DNA of 37,884 bases from Hyphomonadaceae bacterium (lineage in GTDB: Bacteria > Pseudomonadota > Alphaproteobacteria > Caulobacterales > Aquidulcibacteraceae). How positions within the stretch are numbered: the first letter of the stretch is position 1; every line of letters begins with the position of its first letter. The position numbers and the translations under genes are program-made. Below are positions 29,339-37,866 of this stretch, in pieces. Below the pieces are notes generated by a model that worked only from the letters and a program-made list of their open reading frames with translations, was not told where the DNA came from and searched no databases. Location of the stretch: the NCBI GenBank assembly GCA_022843225.1, contig JALHOC010000021.1:1-37884 (forward strand). The letters are read 5' to 3'.

Positions 29339-31380
29339 TCGCTGGCGCGCGTATTGGGCTCGATCCAGCGCTGCCGATGAGCGCGATCATCGCGCTGGGC
29401 GTTCTCGCATTGGTTCTGCTCGGCGTTTACATCTGGCGCGGCGGCGGCGCACCGATTTTGCGCGCGCTCGGGCTTCTGTTCGTATTCATCGGCCTGACGC
29501 AACCGCAATATGTACGCGAAACGCGCGAACCGGCTGAAGATGTCGCGCTCATCGTCGTCGATCAAAGCGAGAGCCTGGCGCTTGCGGGCCGGCGCGACGC
29601 CGCGCGCGCCGCTGGCGATGCGCTGGCCGCGCAACTGGCCGCGTTGCCTGGGCTCAATGTGCGCGTGCGCGAAGCGCACGGCGGGCCGGATGGCACGTTG
29701 ATCACCAGCGTCGTGGAAGATGCGCTGGCCGATGTCGCGCGTGACCGCATTGGCGGCGTCATCCTCGTCACCGATGGCCAAGCGTCCGATCCGCCAACGG
29801 CGCCGCGCGATCTGGCGCAACTTGGTCCCGCGCATCTGCTGATCGTGGGCGATCCCGCGCGCGGCGATCGCCGCCTGGAGCTCACCTCAGCGCCAACATT
29901 CGGCATTGTCGGCGAACCGATGCGCATCACCGGCCGCGTTATTGACCCAGGCCGCGACGGGCCGGTGCGGGTGCGGGTTTCCATCGACGGCCAACGCGTC
30001 GCGGAAACCAACGCCGGCGCCAACAGCGCTTTCTCCATCGATGTGCGCTTAGCCCATCGCGGCCGCAATATGGTGATCGTCGAGGCTGAGGAAGGGTCGG
30101 CGGAGATATCGCTCTCCAACAATCGCGCCGCGTTCGCCGCCAACGGCGTGCGCGATCGTTTGCGTGTGCTGCTTATCACCGGCGAACCGCATCAAGGCGC
30201 GCGCGTCTGGCGCAATCTGCTGAAATCAGATCCCGCTGTCGATCTGATCCACTTCTCGATTTTACGTCCGCCGGACAAGCAAGACTTCACACCGCTCGGC
30301 GAGCTTGCTTTGATCCCCTTTCCAACTGAGGAATTGTTCGAGCGTCGCTTGAACGATTTCGATTTGATCATTTTCGATCGCTCGCCCCGGCGTGGCATCT
30401 TGCAGGCTTATTATTTCGCCTCGATCGCGCGGCGCGTGGAGCAAGGCGGCGCTCTGCTGATCACGGCGGGCGAAGCAGAAGCGGGCTTGGACGGGCTCTA
30501 TCGCACCGCACTTGCCGGCATTCTACCCTCGCAACCCACCGGCCAAGTGATCAACCGCCCCTATCGGCCCGCGCCGACGGCGCTCGGCCAGCGTCATCCC
30601 GTTGTGCGCGGCTTGCCTGCGCCGGAGCGCTGGGGTCGCTGGACACAGCAAGTCGAGGCGCGCGCGAGCGGCGGCCAAACCGTGCTGCAGGGCGCGGACG
30701 GGCGACCGCTGCTTGTGCTCGACCGCGCGGGTGAAGGCCGCGTGGCGCAATTCTGGTCGGATCAACCCTGGCTCTGGGCGCGCGGCTATGAAGGCGGCGG
30801 CCCGCACGGCGAGCTGCTGCGCCGACTCGCGCATTGGCTGATGCAAGAACCAGAACTCGAAGACGAACGCCTGACGCTCGATCCCGGCCCGCGCGGCTTG
30901 GAGATCGAACGCTCGACACTGCAAGCCAACGCGGACCCCATCGAGCTGATCGCGCCCTCCGGTACGAGAACCACCGCGACTTTGGAGCAAGCCTCGCCCG
31001 GCCTGTGGCGCGCGCAAACGCCGGTCACGGAACAAGGCTTGTACGAAGCGCGCAGCGGCAATTTACGCGCGTTCGCGGCGGTTGGCCCGCTTAATCCGCG
31101 CGAAGCGTCCGCGCTCGCGGCGACGCCGGACATCTTGCGCCCGTTCGCGGAAGCGACCGGCGGCGGCGTGATCTTGACCGGCGAGGATGGGCGGCGCCTG
31201 CCGCAAGTGCGGCGCATCGAACGCGGCGCGCGCGCCAGCGGCGGCGATTGGATCGGCATCGAGCGCAATGGCGCATATACGGTGCGCGCCGCTGTTGCCT
31301 CGCCGCTTGGACCCGGCTGGCTGTGGGCGCTGATCGGCGTGGCGCTGTTGTTCTGGGGTTGGCGGCGCGAGAGCGCTTAA
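29335..31380 (+). CDS. VWA/GATase-like membrane protein of the MoxR operon
   Basis: A 681-residue protein with two N-terminal spans (about 15-35 and 38-57) and one at the C-terminus (about 658-675). Between them lies a VWA-like domain whose metal site keeps DxSxS (VVDQSESLA, about 75) and ILVTDGQASD, followed by an immunoglobulin-like strand region and a class I glutamine-amidotransferase-like domain (RVLLITGEPHQGARVWRNL, LIIFDRSPRRG, GGALLITAGEAE) with no catalytic triad I can identify. Most of it should face the periplasm. It overlaps the preceding gene by ATGA. It completes the four-gene MoxR unit; its stop also overlaps the stop of the convergent GNAT gene. Confidence 0.9.
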   Translation: MIAGARIGLDPALPMSAIIALGVLALVLLGVYIWRGGGAPILRALGLLFVFIGLTQPQYVRETREPAEDVALIVVDQSESLALAGRRDAARAAGDALAAQLAALPGLNVRVREAHGGPDGTLITSVVEDALADVARDRIGGVILVTDGQASDPPTAPRDLAQLGPAHLLIVGDPARGDRRLELTSAPTFGIVGEPMRITGRVIDPGRDGPVRVRVSIDGQRVAETNAGANSAFSIDVRLAHRGRNMVIVEAEEGSAEISLSNNRAAFAANGVRDRLRVLLITGEPHQGARVWRNLLKSDPAVDLIHFSILRPPDKQDFTPLGELALIPFPTEELFERRLNDFDLIIFDRSPRRGILQAYYFASIARRVEQGGALLITAGEAEAGLDGLYRTALAGILPSQPTGQVINRPYRPAPTALGQRHPVVRGLPAPERWGRWTQQVEARASGGQTVLQGADGRPLLVLDRAGEGRVAQFWSDQPWLWARGYEGGGPHGELLRRLAHWLMQEPELEDERLTLDPGPRGLEIERSTLQANADPIELIAPSGTRTTATLEQASPGLWRAQTPVTEQGLYEARSGNLRAFAAVGPLNPREASALAATPDILRPFAEATGGGVILTGEDGRRLPQVRRIERGARASGGDWIGIERNGAYTVRAAVASPLGPGWLWALIGVALLFWGWRRESA

Positions 31381-31874
31381 CGCGCCGGCGCGCGCACGAG
31401 CCCCTGCACGGCGTCGAGCCCGCCGGGTCGCAATTCCATCCACAGCACGCGCGCGGGATCTACCGGACCCGGCAGAGAGATGCGTTGCGCGGGCGCGACG
31501 CTGAAGCCGAGCGGCTCGAAGAAGCGCGCGGTTCCCACGGCGATGACGCCATTGCCGCCCGTGGCGCGGCACGCCACGATGGCGGCGCGCACCAGATCCG
31601 CGCCCAGCCCCGCGTTTTGCGCGGCGGGATCAACCGCGAGCGGCCCCAGAAAGAACACCGGCGCGCCCGCTTCGACGCGCCAAATCCGGCACACGCCCAC
31701 GACATCGCCGGTCGCGCTCAACGCGACGCGCGACAAGGATAGCTCAAGAACCGCGCCGCGCTCGCGCACGCGCTCGCTCGTCTTGGCGAAGCGCCCCGGC
31801 CCGAAGGCGCGATCCAACACGGCCTCTATGGCGGGGCCGTGTTCGGGTTTTTCGGCGGTGAGCGTGTGGGCCAT
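31377..31874 (-). CDS. GNAT family N-acetyltransferase
   Basis: A 165-residue acetyltransferase-fold protein. The acetyl-CoA-binding region is visible as FFLGPLAVDPAAQNAGLG, followed by ADLVRAAIVACRATG and the strand with FFEPLGFSVAPA. The pattern resembles the YhbS subgroup. The substrate is unknown. The ATG at 31874 lacks a good ribosome site. Its TAA shares TTAA (31377-31380) with the TAA of the convergent MoxR operon. It is divergent from the MFS gene across 82 bases. Confidence 0.9.
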   Translation of the reverse strand: MAHTLTAEKPEHGPAIEAVLDRAFGPGRFAKTSERVRERGAVLELSLSRVALSATGDVVGVCRIWRVEAGAPVFFLGPLAVDPAAQNAGLGADLVRAAIVACRATGGNGVIAVGTARFFEPLGFSVAPAQRISLPGPVDPARVLWMELRPGGLDAVQGLVRAPAR

Positions 31875-31917
31875 GCGAGGCGCCGCGCTTAGGGGCAGGC
31901 GCGCGGCGCGTCAATGT

Positions 31918-31938
31918 CGCCCGCGACGTTTGCGGGCG
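31918..31938 (+). promoter_or_regulatory. Hairpin in the 5' region of the MFS gene
   Basis: CGCCCGC (31918-31924) and GCGGGCG (31932-31938) form a perfect 7-bp stem with a 7-base loop, 18 bases before the GTG start. It has no U-run. It could be an RNA structure limiting translation or a protein site; nothing in the sequence decides between them. Confidence 0.35.
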
Positions 31939-31956
31939 TGATCTCAGCGGTCCATA

Positions 31957-33228
31957 GTGAAGACTCACTTGGCATCCCTCTCCCTTCCCTCGCTCGCGCT
32001 GTTCGCCAATCCGCTGTTCGCGCGATTTTTGGCGGCCCGATGGCTCAGCACCTTGGCGCTGCAGATGCAGCTCACCGCCATGGGCTGGCAGGTCTATGAT
32101 TCCGCGCGCGCAGACGGCCAATCGGTGCAGGAGGCCGCCTTTGTGCTGGGGCTTGTGGGCCTTGCGCAATTTCTGCCCTTGCTGGTGTTGTCCTTGTTTG
32201 GCGGGCAAGTCGCGGATCGGTACGACCGCAAACTGATCCTGACCTTGGGCTTCGCGGCCAAGGCGGTGATCGCGGGTGCGCTGGCGCTCTGCGCCAATGC
32301 CGGGCCGGGCGTGATCATACCCATGATCTTTGTCGCGGCGGCGTTGTCTGGCGCGATCAACGCCTTCGTGCCGGCGGCGGCGTCAGCTTTGATGCCGATG
32401 CTGGTGCCGCGCTCGGATTTGCCGCAAGCGATCGCGTGGAGTTCGCTGGCGTTCAATTCCGGGCTGATCATTGGGCCGGCGATCGGCGGGCTGCTCTACG
32501 GCGTTGGCGCGCCTGTTCCGTACATGGCGACCTTCACGCTGCTTGCGCTCGGCGCGTTGCTGCTGCTGACGCTCAACGCGCCGAAGCAGCTTCCGGACGC
32601 TGGCGCGCGCACGCTTGCCATGATCGCCGAAGGCTTGCGCTTCGTCTGGGGCAACAAGATCGTGTTGGGCGCGATTTCGCTTGATCTGATCGTTGTGCTG
32701 CTCGCGGGCGCGGTGGCGCTGTTGCCGGTGTTCGCGCGCGACATCCTGCATGCGGGTCCGCAGGAGCTGGGCCTTCTGCGCGCTGCCATGGGCGCAGGCG
32801 CGAGCGTCGTGGCGCTTGGGCTCGCCATCCGCCCGCTTCGCACACGCGTGGGTTTGTGGATGTTTGGCTCGACGATTGCGTTCGGCGTCGCGACCATCGT
32901 GTTCGGTCTCTCCACGCATTTGTGGCTCACCATCGCCGCGCTCGCCTTCGCCGGCGGCGTCGACATGATTTCCGTCTATATCCGCCAGAGCCTGATCCAG
33001 CTTGCCACGCCCGACGAAATGCGCGGGCGCGTCGCCGCCGTGAGCTTCGTGTTCATCTCCGCTTCCAACGAATTGGGCGATTTCGAAGCTGGCCTGATGG
33101 CGCGCATTTTGGGACCCGTCACCGCGGTGACGCTTGGGGGAACGCTCGCGATCGCGGCGTCGCTCGGCTGGATGCGGCTCTTTCACGAACTCGCGAAGGC
33201 GGATGGGTTTGAGCTGAAACAGCGTTAG
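31957..33228 (+). CDS. MFS transporter, EntS/TransportER-like exporter
   Basis: A 423-residue major facilitator with about 12 spans. The loop 2-3 motif is visible as FGGQVADRYDRKLIL (about 82-96), and FNSGLIIGPAIGGLLYG marks helix 5. TPDEMRGRVAAVSFVFI in the C-terminal half is typical of the MFS_3 group including the enterobactin exporter EntS. It would export a small molecule in exchange for protons. The substrate is unknown; no siderophore genes are nearby. The start is a GTG (MKTHLASLSLP) with a weak ribosome site; it may be produced from a promoter in the 82-base divergent gap. Confidence 0.92.
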   Translation: MKTHLASLSLPSLALFANPLFARFLAARWLSTLALQMQLTAMGWQVYDSARADGQSVQEAAFVLGLVGLAQFLPLLVLSLFGGQVADRYDRKLILTLGFAAKAVIAGALALCANAGPGVIIPMIFVAAALSGAINAFVPAAASALMPMLVPRSDLPQAIAWSSLAFNSGLIIGPAIGGLLYGVGAPVPYMATFTLLALGALLLLTLNAPKQLPDAGARTLAMIAEGLRFVWGNKIVLGAISLDLIVVLLAGAVALLPVFARDILHAGPQELGLLRAAMGAGASVVALGLAIRPLRTRVGLWMFGSTIAFGVATIVFGLSTHLWLTIAALAFAGGVDMISVYIRQSLIQLATPDEMRGRVAAVSFVFISASNELGDFEAGLMARILGPVTAVTLGGTLAIAASLGWMRLFHELAKADGFELKQR

Positions 33229-33231
33229 AGT

Positions 33232-34161
33232 TTATTGCGTTTCAGGGCGATCCGTCAGCAGCACACAGGCCGCCGTGCGCTCGTTGCGCACGACGCGCGC
33301 GCGCTGCACCAAGGTCGCGGCCCGGCGGCGCACATACGGCCCGGGATTGTCCGCGCGCCAGCGATTGGGATTGGGCAACACCGCCGCGAGGCGCGCGGCT
33401 TGCAGCGGCGTGAGATCAGCAGCGGAGACGCCGAACCGCGCGCGCGCGGCCGCTTCGATGCCGAAATTGCCGTCACCCCACTCGGCGGCGTTCAAATACG
33501 CTTCCATGATCCGCCGCTTCGGCCACATGAATTCGATCAACGCGGTGAAGTAGGTTTCAAAGCCTTTGCGCACCCAGGAACGATCCGGCCACAAGAACAA
33601 ATTCTTCGCGGTCTGCTGGCTGATGGTCGAGGCGCCGCGTACGCGCCCACCGCGTGCATTGGATTCCATCGCATCCTGGATGGCTTCGACGTCGAAGCCG
33701 TCATGGGTGCAGAAGCGCGAATCCTCGGCGGCGATAACCGCGCGCACGATGTGCGGCGACATCCGGTTCATCGGGATCGGGTAATGGCGAATGGTTTCGC
33801 CTTCGGCCGCGCGCTGCAGCATCAACATCGTGCGCGGCGGATCGAAAAACAGATAGGCGCCGGCCCAGGTCACCGGCAGCAGCACGAACGCGACGAACAG
33901 CACCGAGATCGTGGTGATCAGGAGCCCGTAGCGCTTGCGTCGCTTAATGCGCCCGAGATCGAGATCGAGATTGATACGCGCGTCGCGCGCGCGTTGACCC
34001 CCGATCCGGGATGCGCCCGGCATGGGAATTTCCGGCGGATCGAACAAATCCTCGCGCGCAGGCGCGGCCCGGCGCGCTTGCGGCTCGAACAAGGGCTCGT
34101 CGTCCGCAGGCGCTTCAGCGGGCTTTGGCGGCGGGCGCGCATCTTCCTCGTCAGGCGTCAT
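33232..34161 (-). CDS. mtgA: Monofunctional peptidoglycan transglycosylase MtgA
   Basis: A 309-residue GT51 glycosyltransferase that polymerises lipid II into glycan strands on the periplasmic face. One span lies at about 78-101. The catalytic block follows: VIAAEDSRFCTHDGFD (Glu146 as general base), RGASTISQQTAKNLFLW and RIMEAYLNAAEWG. The cytoplasmic N-terminus is unusually long, about 75 residues rich in Pro, Ala and acidic residues, then arginines before the membrane. The ATG at 34161 overlaps the queG stop (ATGA) and follows AGGAG; a GTG at 34170 is an alternative. There is no transpeptidase domain. Confidence 0.95.
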   Translation of the reverse strand: MTPDEEDARPPPKPAEAPADDEPLFEPQARRAAPAREDLFDPPEIPMPGASRIGGQRARDARINLDLDLGRIKRRKRYGLLITTISVLFVAFVLLPVTWAGAYLFFDPPRTMLMLQRAAEGETIRHYPIPMNRMSPHIVRAVIAAEDSRFCTHDGFDVEAIQDAMESNARGGRVRGASTISQQTAKNLFLWPDRSWVRKGFETYFTALIEFMWPKRRIMEAYLNAAEWGDGNFGIEAAARARFGVSAADLTPLQAARLAAVLPNPNRWRADNPGPYVRRRAATLVQRARVVRNERTAACVLLTDRPETQ

Positions 34162-35273
34162 GGGCCCCACTCCTCTGCGACGGCTGGATCCCCCTCCAGC
34201 CCCGCGCGAACTGATTTGAGGCGCTGGAAGGCGTCGCCGTCAAGCAGGCGCGAGAGCGCCCACACAGCCATGCCGCGCACGAGGGATGAATTATCCTCCA
34301 GAAGGTGCATGAGGGCAGGCGCAAGGCTGGAATCTCCCGAATTACCAATCGCGCAGGCGACATTGCGCACGAAACGATCCCGGCCGGTGCGCTTGACGGG
34401 CGTACCCGCGAAGCGGGCGCGAAACTGGGCGTCGTCCAACGCCGCGAGATCATCTAAGGGCGCAAGCCGCAGCTCATCGCGCATCGCCAGGCGCGTCTCG
34501 CGCGCTTCAGCCGCGAACTTGTTCCAAGGGCATACGGCCAGGCAATCGTCGCAGCCGAAGATGCGATTGCCCATCGGCGCGCGAAACTCGCGCGGAATTT
34601 GGCCTTTGTGTTCGATGCTAAGATACGCGAGACAGCGCCGCGCATCGAGCTGGTACGGTACGGGAAAGGCGTTGGTAGGGCACACATCCAAGCATGCGCG
34701 GCATGAGCCGCAATGATCGTCATGCGGAGCATCTGGTTCGAGGTCGGCGGCGCTAAGAATGGCGCCCAGCAAGAGCCATGAGCCATGTCCACGCGACACC
34801 AGATTCGTGTGTTTGCCTTGCCAGCCTAAGCCAGCGCGCTGCGCGAGCGGTTTTTCCATCAGCGGCGCGGTATCAACGAACACCTTCACATCAGCGGCGC
34901 TCTCGCGCGCCAGCCATTGCGCGAGATCCTTAAGCTTGCCTTTGATGACATCATGATAATCACGCCGCGCGGCGTAAGCGGAAACTAGGCCGGCGCCCTT
35001 CCGTTGCAACAGCGCAATCGAATCATCGGGCGGCGCATAGGACACGCCGATGAGGATGGCGCTCTTCGCCTCCGGCCAAAGCGCCTGCGGATGCGCCCGA
35101 GCGGGCCGCGCCATCCAGTTCATGTCGCCGTGGCGACCTTGCGCCAAGAATTCCTCTAGCCGTGCTTCGGCTGGCCACGCGTCTGCGGCTGCGGTCACGC
35201 CAACCGCATCGAAACCGAGTTGATCGGCGCGCGCCGCGAGCGCGCGCTTGAGGGCGCCGGTCGTTGAATCCAC
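34158..35273 (-). CDS. queG: Epoxyqueuosine reductase QueG
   Basis: A 371-residue cobalamin-dependent iron-sulfur enzyme for the last step of queuosine synthesis, reducing epoxyqueuosine in tRNA. The two 4Fe-4S clusters are shown by C188GSCRACLDVCP (Cys188, 191, 194, 198) and CDDCLAVCPWN (Cys241, 244, 248), with Cys214 also conserved. VDTAPLMEK contains the conserved Asp134, and the C-terminus has HEAT-like helices (ALMHLLEDNSSLVRGMAVWA). The start is a GTG at 35273 with AGGAGG only two bases away, which is unusually close; no better start exists. It overlaps mtgA, and the two should be co-transcribed. Confidence 0.96.
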   Translation of the reverse strand: MDSTTGALKRALAARADQLGFDAVGVTAAADAWPAEARLEEFLAQGRHGDMNWMARPARAHPQALWPEAKSAILIGVSYAPPDDSIALLQRKGAGLVSAYAARRDYHDVIKGKLKDLAQWLARESAADVKVFVDTAPLMEKPLAQRAGLGWQGKHTNLVSRGHGSWLLLGAILSAADLEPDAPHDDHCGSCRACLDVCPTNAFPVPYQLDARRCLAYLSIEHKGQIPREFRAPMGNRIFGCDDCLAVCPWNKFAAEARETRLAMRDELRLAPLDDLAALDDAQFRARFAGTPVKRTGRDRFVRNVACAIGNSGDSSLAPALMHLLEDNSSLVRGMAVWALSRLLDGDAFQRLKSVRAGLEGDPAVAEEWGP

Positions 35274-35383
35274 GCCCTCCTATGGCCCAGCCGTCACGAG
35301 CTGGCGAGCCCCGTGAGATTCGTGCTTTCGCCCGCCCGCGACGCGCTTCATAAATCGCGCCATCGGCTGCCCAGGAGCGCGCG

Positions 35384-36193
35384 TTGGACCTTCTCGATCT
35401 TGCCCGCGCGGCCGTGCTTGGCGTGCTCCAGGGGTTGACGGAGTTCCTACCCGTCTCCTCCACAGGGCACTTGCTCATCGCGGGTCGCGCCATCGGCTAT
35501 GATGATCCGGGTGGCGTGTTCACCGTGATGATCCAACTCGGCTCGATCCTCGCCATCATGTGGCTCTATCGGCAGCGGATCATCGATGTCGTGCTCGGCT
35601 TACGCACCAAGCCAGATGCACGCCGCTTCGCGCTGATGTTGTTCTTGTCCTTCTTGCCTGCCGCGTTCGTCGGACTGTTCGCCAACAGCTACGTCCGCAA
35701 CGAATTGTACCTGCGGCTTGATATCGTCGCGTGGGCGCTGATCCTCGGCGGATTCGCCATGCTGGCAATTGAGAAATGGCCGCCCAAGATCGAAGTGAAG
35801 GACGCGGCCGATACGCCGATCTGGCGCGCCGTTGGCGTCGGTGTTTTTCAGACGCTGGCGCTGATCCCTGGCGTCTCACGCTCGGGCGCGACGATTTTCG
35901 GCGGGCTCGCCCTCGGCCTCGACCGACGCGCGGCGGCGGAGTTTTCGTTCTTCCTCGCCATGCCGACCATGATGGCGGCGTTCGTCTTGGACTTCTGGAC
36001 CGTAAAAGATCACATCACGCCAGACCGCATCGCCGAGATCGCCGTGGGTTTCGTATTTGCGTTCATCTCCGCGGCGCTGGTGGTCAAGCCGTTCCTGGGC
36101 TTCGTGACGCGCGTCGGCTTCGCCCCGTTCGGATGGTACCGCATTGTCGCAGGCGCGGCGTTGCTTGGCGTTCTAGCGCTGGGATGGATGTAG
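35384..36193 (+). CDS. uppP: Undecaprenyl-diphosphatase UppP (BacA)
   Basis: A 269-residue integral membrane phosphatase that recycles undecaprenyl pyrophosphate to the monophosphate carrier for cell-wall synthesis; family members give bacitracin tolerance. The two signature motifs are present: GLTEFLPVSSTGHL (17-30, with the catalytic Glu20 region) and PGVSRSGAT (162-170). About seven or eight spans are visible. It starts with TTG, supported by AGGAG at 7 bases. It is divergent from queG across 110 bases and converges on the next gene with a gap of 3 bases. With MtgA it serves peptidoglycan synthesis. Confidence 0.97.
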   Translation: MDLLDLARAAVLGVLQGLTEFLPVSSTGHLLIAGRAIGYDDPGGVFTVMIQLGSILAIMWLYRQRIIDVVLGLRTKPDARRFALMLFLSFLPAAFVGLFANSYVRNELYLRLDIVAWALILGGFAMLAIEKWPPKIEVKDAADTPIWRAVGVGVFQTLALIPGVSRSGATIFGGLALGLDRRAAAEFSFFLAMPTMMAAFVLDFWTVKDHITPDRIAEIAVGFVFAFISAALVVKPFLGFVTRVGFAPFGWYRIVAGAALLGVLALGWM

Positions 36194-36196
36194 ACG

Positions 36197-36880
36197 CTAG
36201 GGGGTCGGTTGCACCGCTCTACGCGCGGCCATCGCCAGCAACCCAATCCACGCAATCGCGAACGCGCCATTCATGGCGTTGGCATAGCGCACATGGTCCA
36301 GCGCGGTTACGCCCACCCCAAGCGCGGGCAGAACCAGAAGAAGTCCCAACACTGTGCGACGGCGCTCGCCGAAGAAGCATAAACCCGCACAGAAGAATGC
36401 ATGCGCCGCGAGCAGCGCGAACTTGCTCCATGCGCCGAATTGCGAGCGCGCGAGCAGCGCCTCCGAGGCGTCGATATCTTGCGTGATGCCGAGAAGCGTC
36501 GTGGTCTCGACATAATCGCCCACGAGCGCGCCTAGCGCCGCAGCGATCGCGGCAATCGCCAGCAAACGCGGCGCGCCATCAGCCAGGAAGATCGCGCCCG
36601 CGATGCAAAACCCGGTGTAAAGCGGAATAAAGGCGATCAGATCGAGGGTGTTGACGGCATCCATCGCCGCGATCGCGAGCGGGCGACAGGCGCTGCCAAC
36701 TTCGCCAAAAATCCGCGTGAGGTCTGCGTCATTACGCGCGAACTCGAATTGCACCACCGAGCCCGGCGGCAAACATTGTGCCGCCGCGCGCATCTCCGGC
36801 AATAAAGCGAACGCAACGAGCACGGCGAGCGAAGCGATACCGAAGGCGACGCTTGCCCAAGCCCACGCGCGCGCGCTCAA
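36197..36880 (-). CDS. Unrecognised integral membrane protein
   Basis: A 227-residue protein with about six hydrophobic spans (near 7-27, 76-98, 103-125, 150-170, 177-195 and 203-220). Between the first two spans is a loop with two cysteines (AAQCLPP and GSACRPL) that probably faces the periplasm and could form a disulfide. I do not recognise a family. The start is a TTG at 36880 overlapping the stop of the upstream NDUFA9-like gene (TTGA), so the pair is translationally coupled; the next in-frame start would lose the first span. It converges on uppP with a gap of 3 bases. Confidence 0.75.
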   Translation of the reverse strand: MSARAWAWASVAFGIASLAVLVAFALLPEMRAAAQCLPPGSVVQFEFARNDADLTRIFGEVGSACRPLAIAAMDAVNTLDLIAFIPLYTGFCIAGAIFLADGAPRLLAIAAIAAALGALVGDYVETTTLLGITQDIDASEALLARSQFGAWSKFALLAAHAFFCAGLCFFGERRRTVLGLLLVLPALGVGVTALDHVRYANAMNGAFAIAWIGLLAMAARRAVQPTP

Positions 36881-37866
36881 ACCGCTCTCTGCTTGGTCTG
36901 GAATTGGCCGTACGGACGGAAGCGCCAGATATAGCTCGGCACGATAGCTTCGACGCTCTCAAGATTGGTCACGCCCAGATCGGCGATGGTTCCCACGCCC
37001 GCCTCGGAGCCAACGACGTTGTCGCGCTTCAGCATATTCACCTGATCGCCGGTCAGCGGCGGATCGAACGGCAAGATGCTGAACAATCCGCCCGCGATCA
37101 GCCCCATCGGCTGCGCCACCACGAAGGGCAGCGGAATCAGCGGCACATTGCGCTGGGTTTCCTTGCGGATGTAGTCGAGCAGATCTCTGAACGAGTACTG
37201 ACGCGGCCCGCCCAATTCGTAGATGCGCCCGCGCGCATCGTCGCGATCGAGCGCGGCGCACACGGCATCGGCGACATCGCCGACGAAAATCGGCTGGAAC
37301 TTGGTCTTGCCACCGCCGATCAAGGGCAAGCCGCCGAACACCGGAATGGCCGACATCGTCTGCGCCATCGCGCCGAAGCGATTAAAGAACGCATCCTCCG
37401 GCCCGAACACGATGGACGGGCGTAGAATGGTCGCGCTCGGCACGTGCTCCAGCACGGCGCGCTCGCCGCGATACTTGGTGCGCGCGTATTTGGCGCCTTT
37501 GGGCGCTGCGCCAATCGCGGAGATGTGCGCGAACTTTGTAATGCCGCGTTTCGCGACGGCCTCCGCGATCGCGGCGGCGGCGTCGACATGCAACGCTTCG
37601 AAGTTCTGCTTGCCCTTCTCCGCCAGCACCGCGACGAGATTGACCACCGCGTCGGCATCCTCGAGCGCGCGGTCAATGCTTTCGGGGAAGCGCACATTGG
37701 CCTGTACGAGTTGAATTTGGCCGACATCGCCCATCAGGCGCAGCTCATAGCCCAGATGCGGGCGGCGCAGCGCCACGCGCACGCGCTTGCCGCGCTTGGC
37801 GAGCGCACGCACCACTTGTTTGCCGATGAAGCCCGAGCCGCCAAACACAACGACCAGATCGCTCAT
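36877..37866 (-). CDS. NAD(P)-binding protein, complex I NDUFA9 subunit-like
   Basis: A 329-residue short-chain dehydrogenase/epimerase-fold protein. The nucleotide-binding motif is FGGSGFIGK (8-16). The active-site region has FAHISAIGA and the YARTKYRGERAVLE helix (YxxxK), followed by ILRPSIVFGPEDAFFNRF. The sequence pattern is that of the atypical SDR5a/NDUFA9 group, which in alphaproteobacteria and mitochondria associates with NADH:quinone oxidoreductase. The ATG at 37866 follows GAGGG. It is coupled by a TTGA overlap to the unrecognised membrane protein. Adjacency to uppP is common in alphaproteobacteria by my recollection; a link to complex I is family inference. Confidence 0.92.
   Translation of the reverse strand: MSDLVVVFGGSGFIGKQVVRALAKRGKRVRVALRRPHLGYELRLMGDVGQIQLVQANVRFPESIDRALEDADAVVNLVAVLAEKGKQNFEALHVDAAAAIAEAVAKRGITKFAHISAIGAAPKGAKYARTKYRGERAVLEHVPSATILRPSIVFGPEDAFFNRFGAMAQTMSAIPVFGGLPLIGGGKTKFQPIFVGDVADAVCAALDRDDARGRIYELGGPRQYSFRDLLDYIRKETQRNVPLIPLPFVVAQPMGLIAGGLFSILPFDPPLTGDQVNMLKRDNVVGSEAGVGTIADLGVTNLESVEAIVPSYIWRFRPYGQFQTKQRAV

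Noticed and set aside
33235-34716. Open frame of 493 codons antisense to mtgA and queG
   Set aside because: Both genes beneath it carry intact catalytic motifs; the antisense product resembles no protein.
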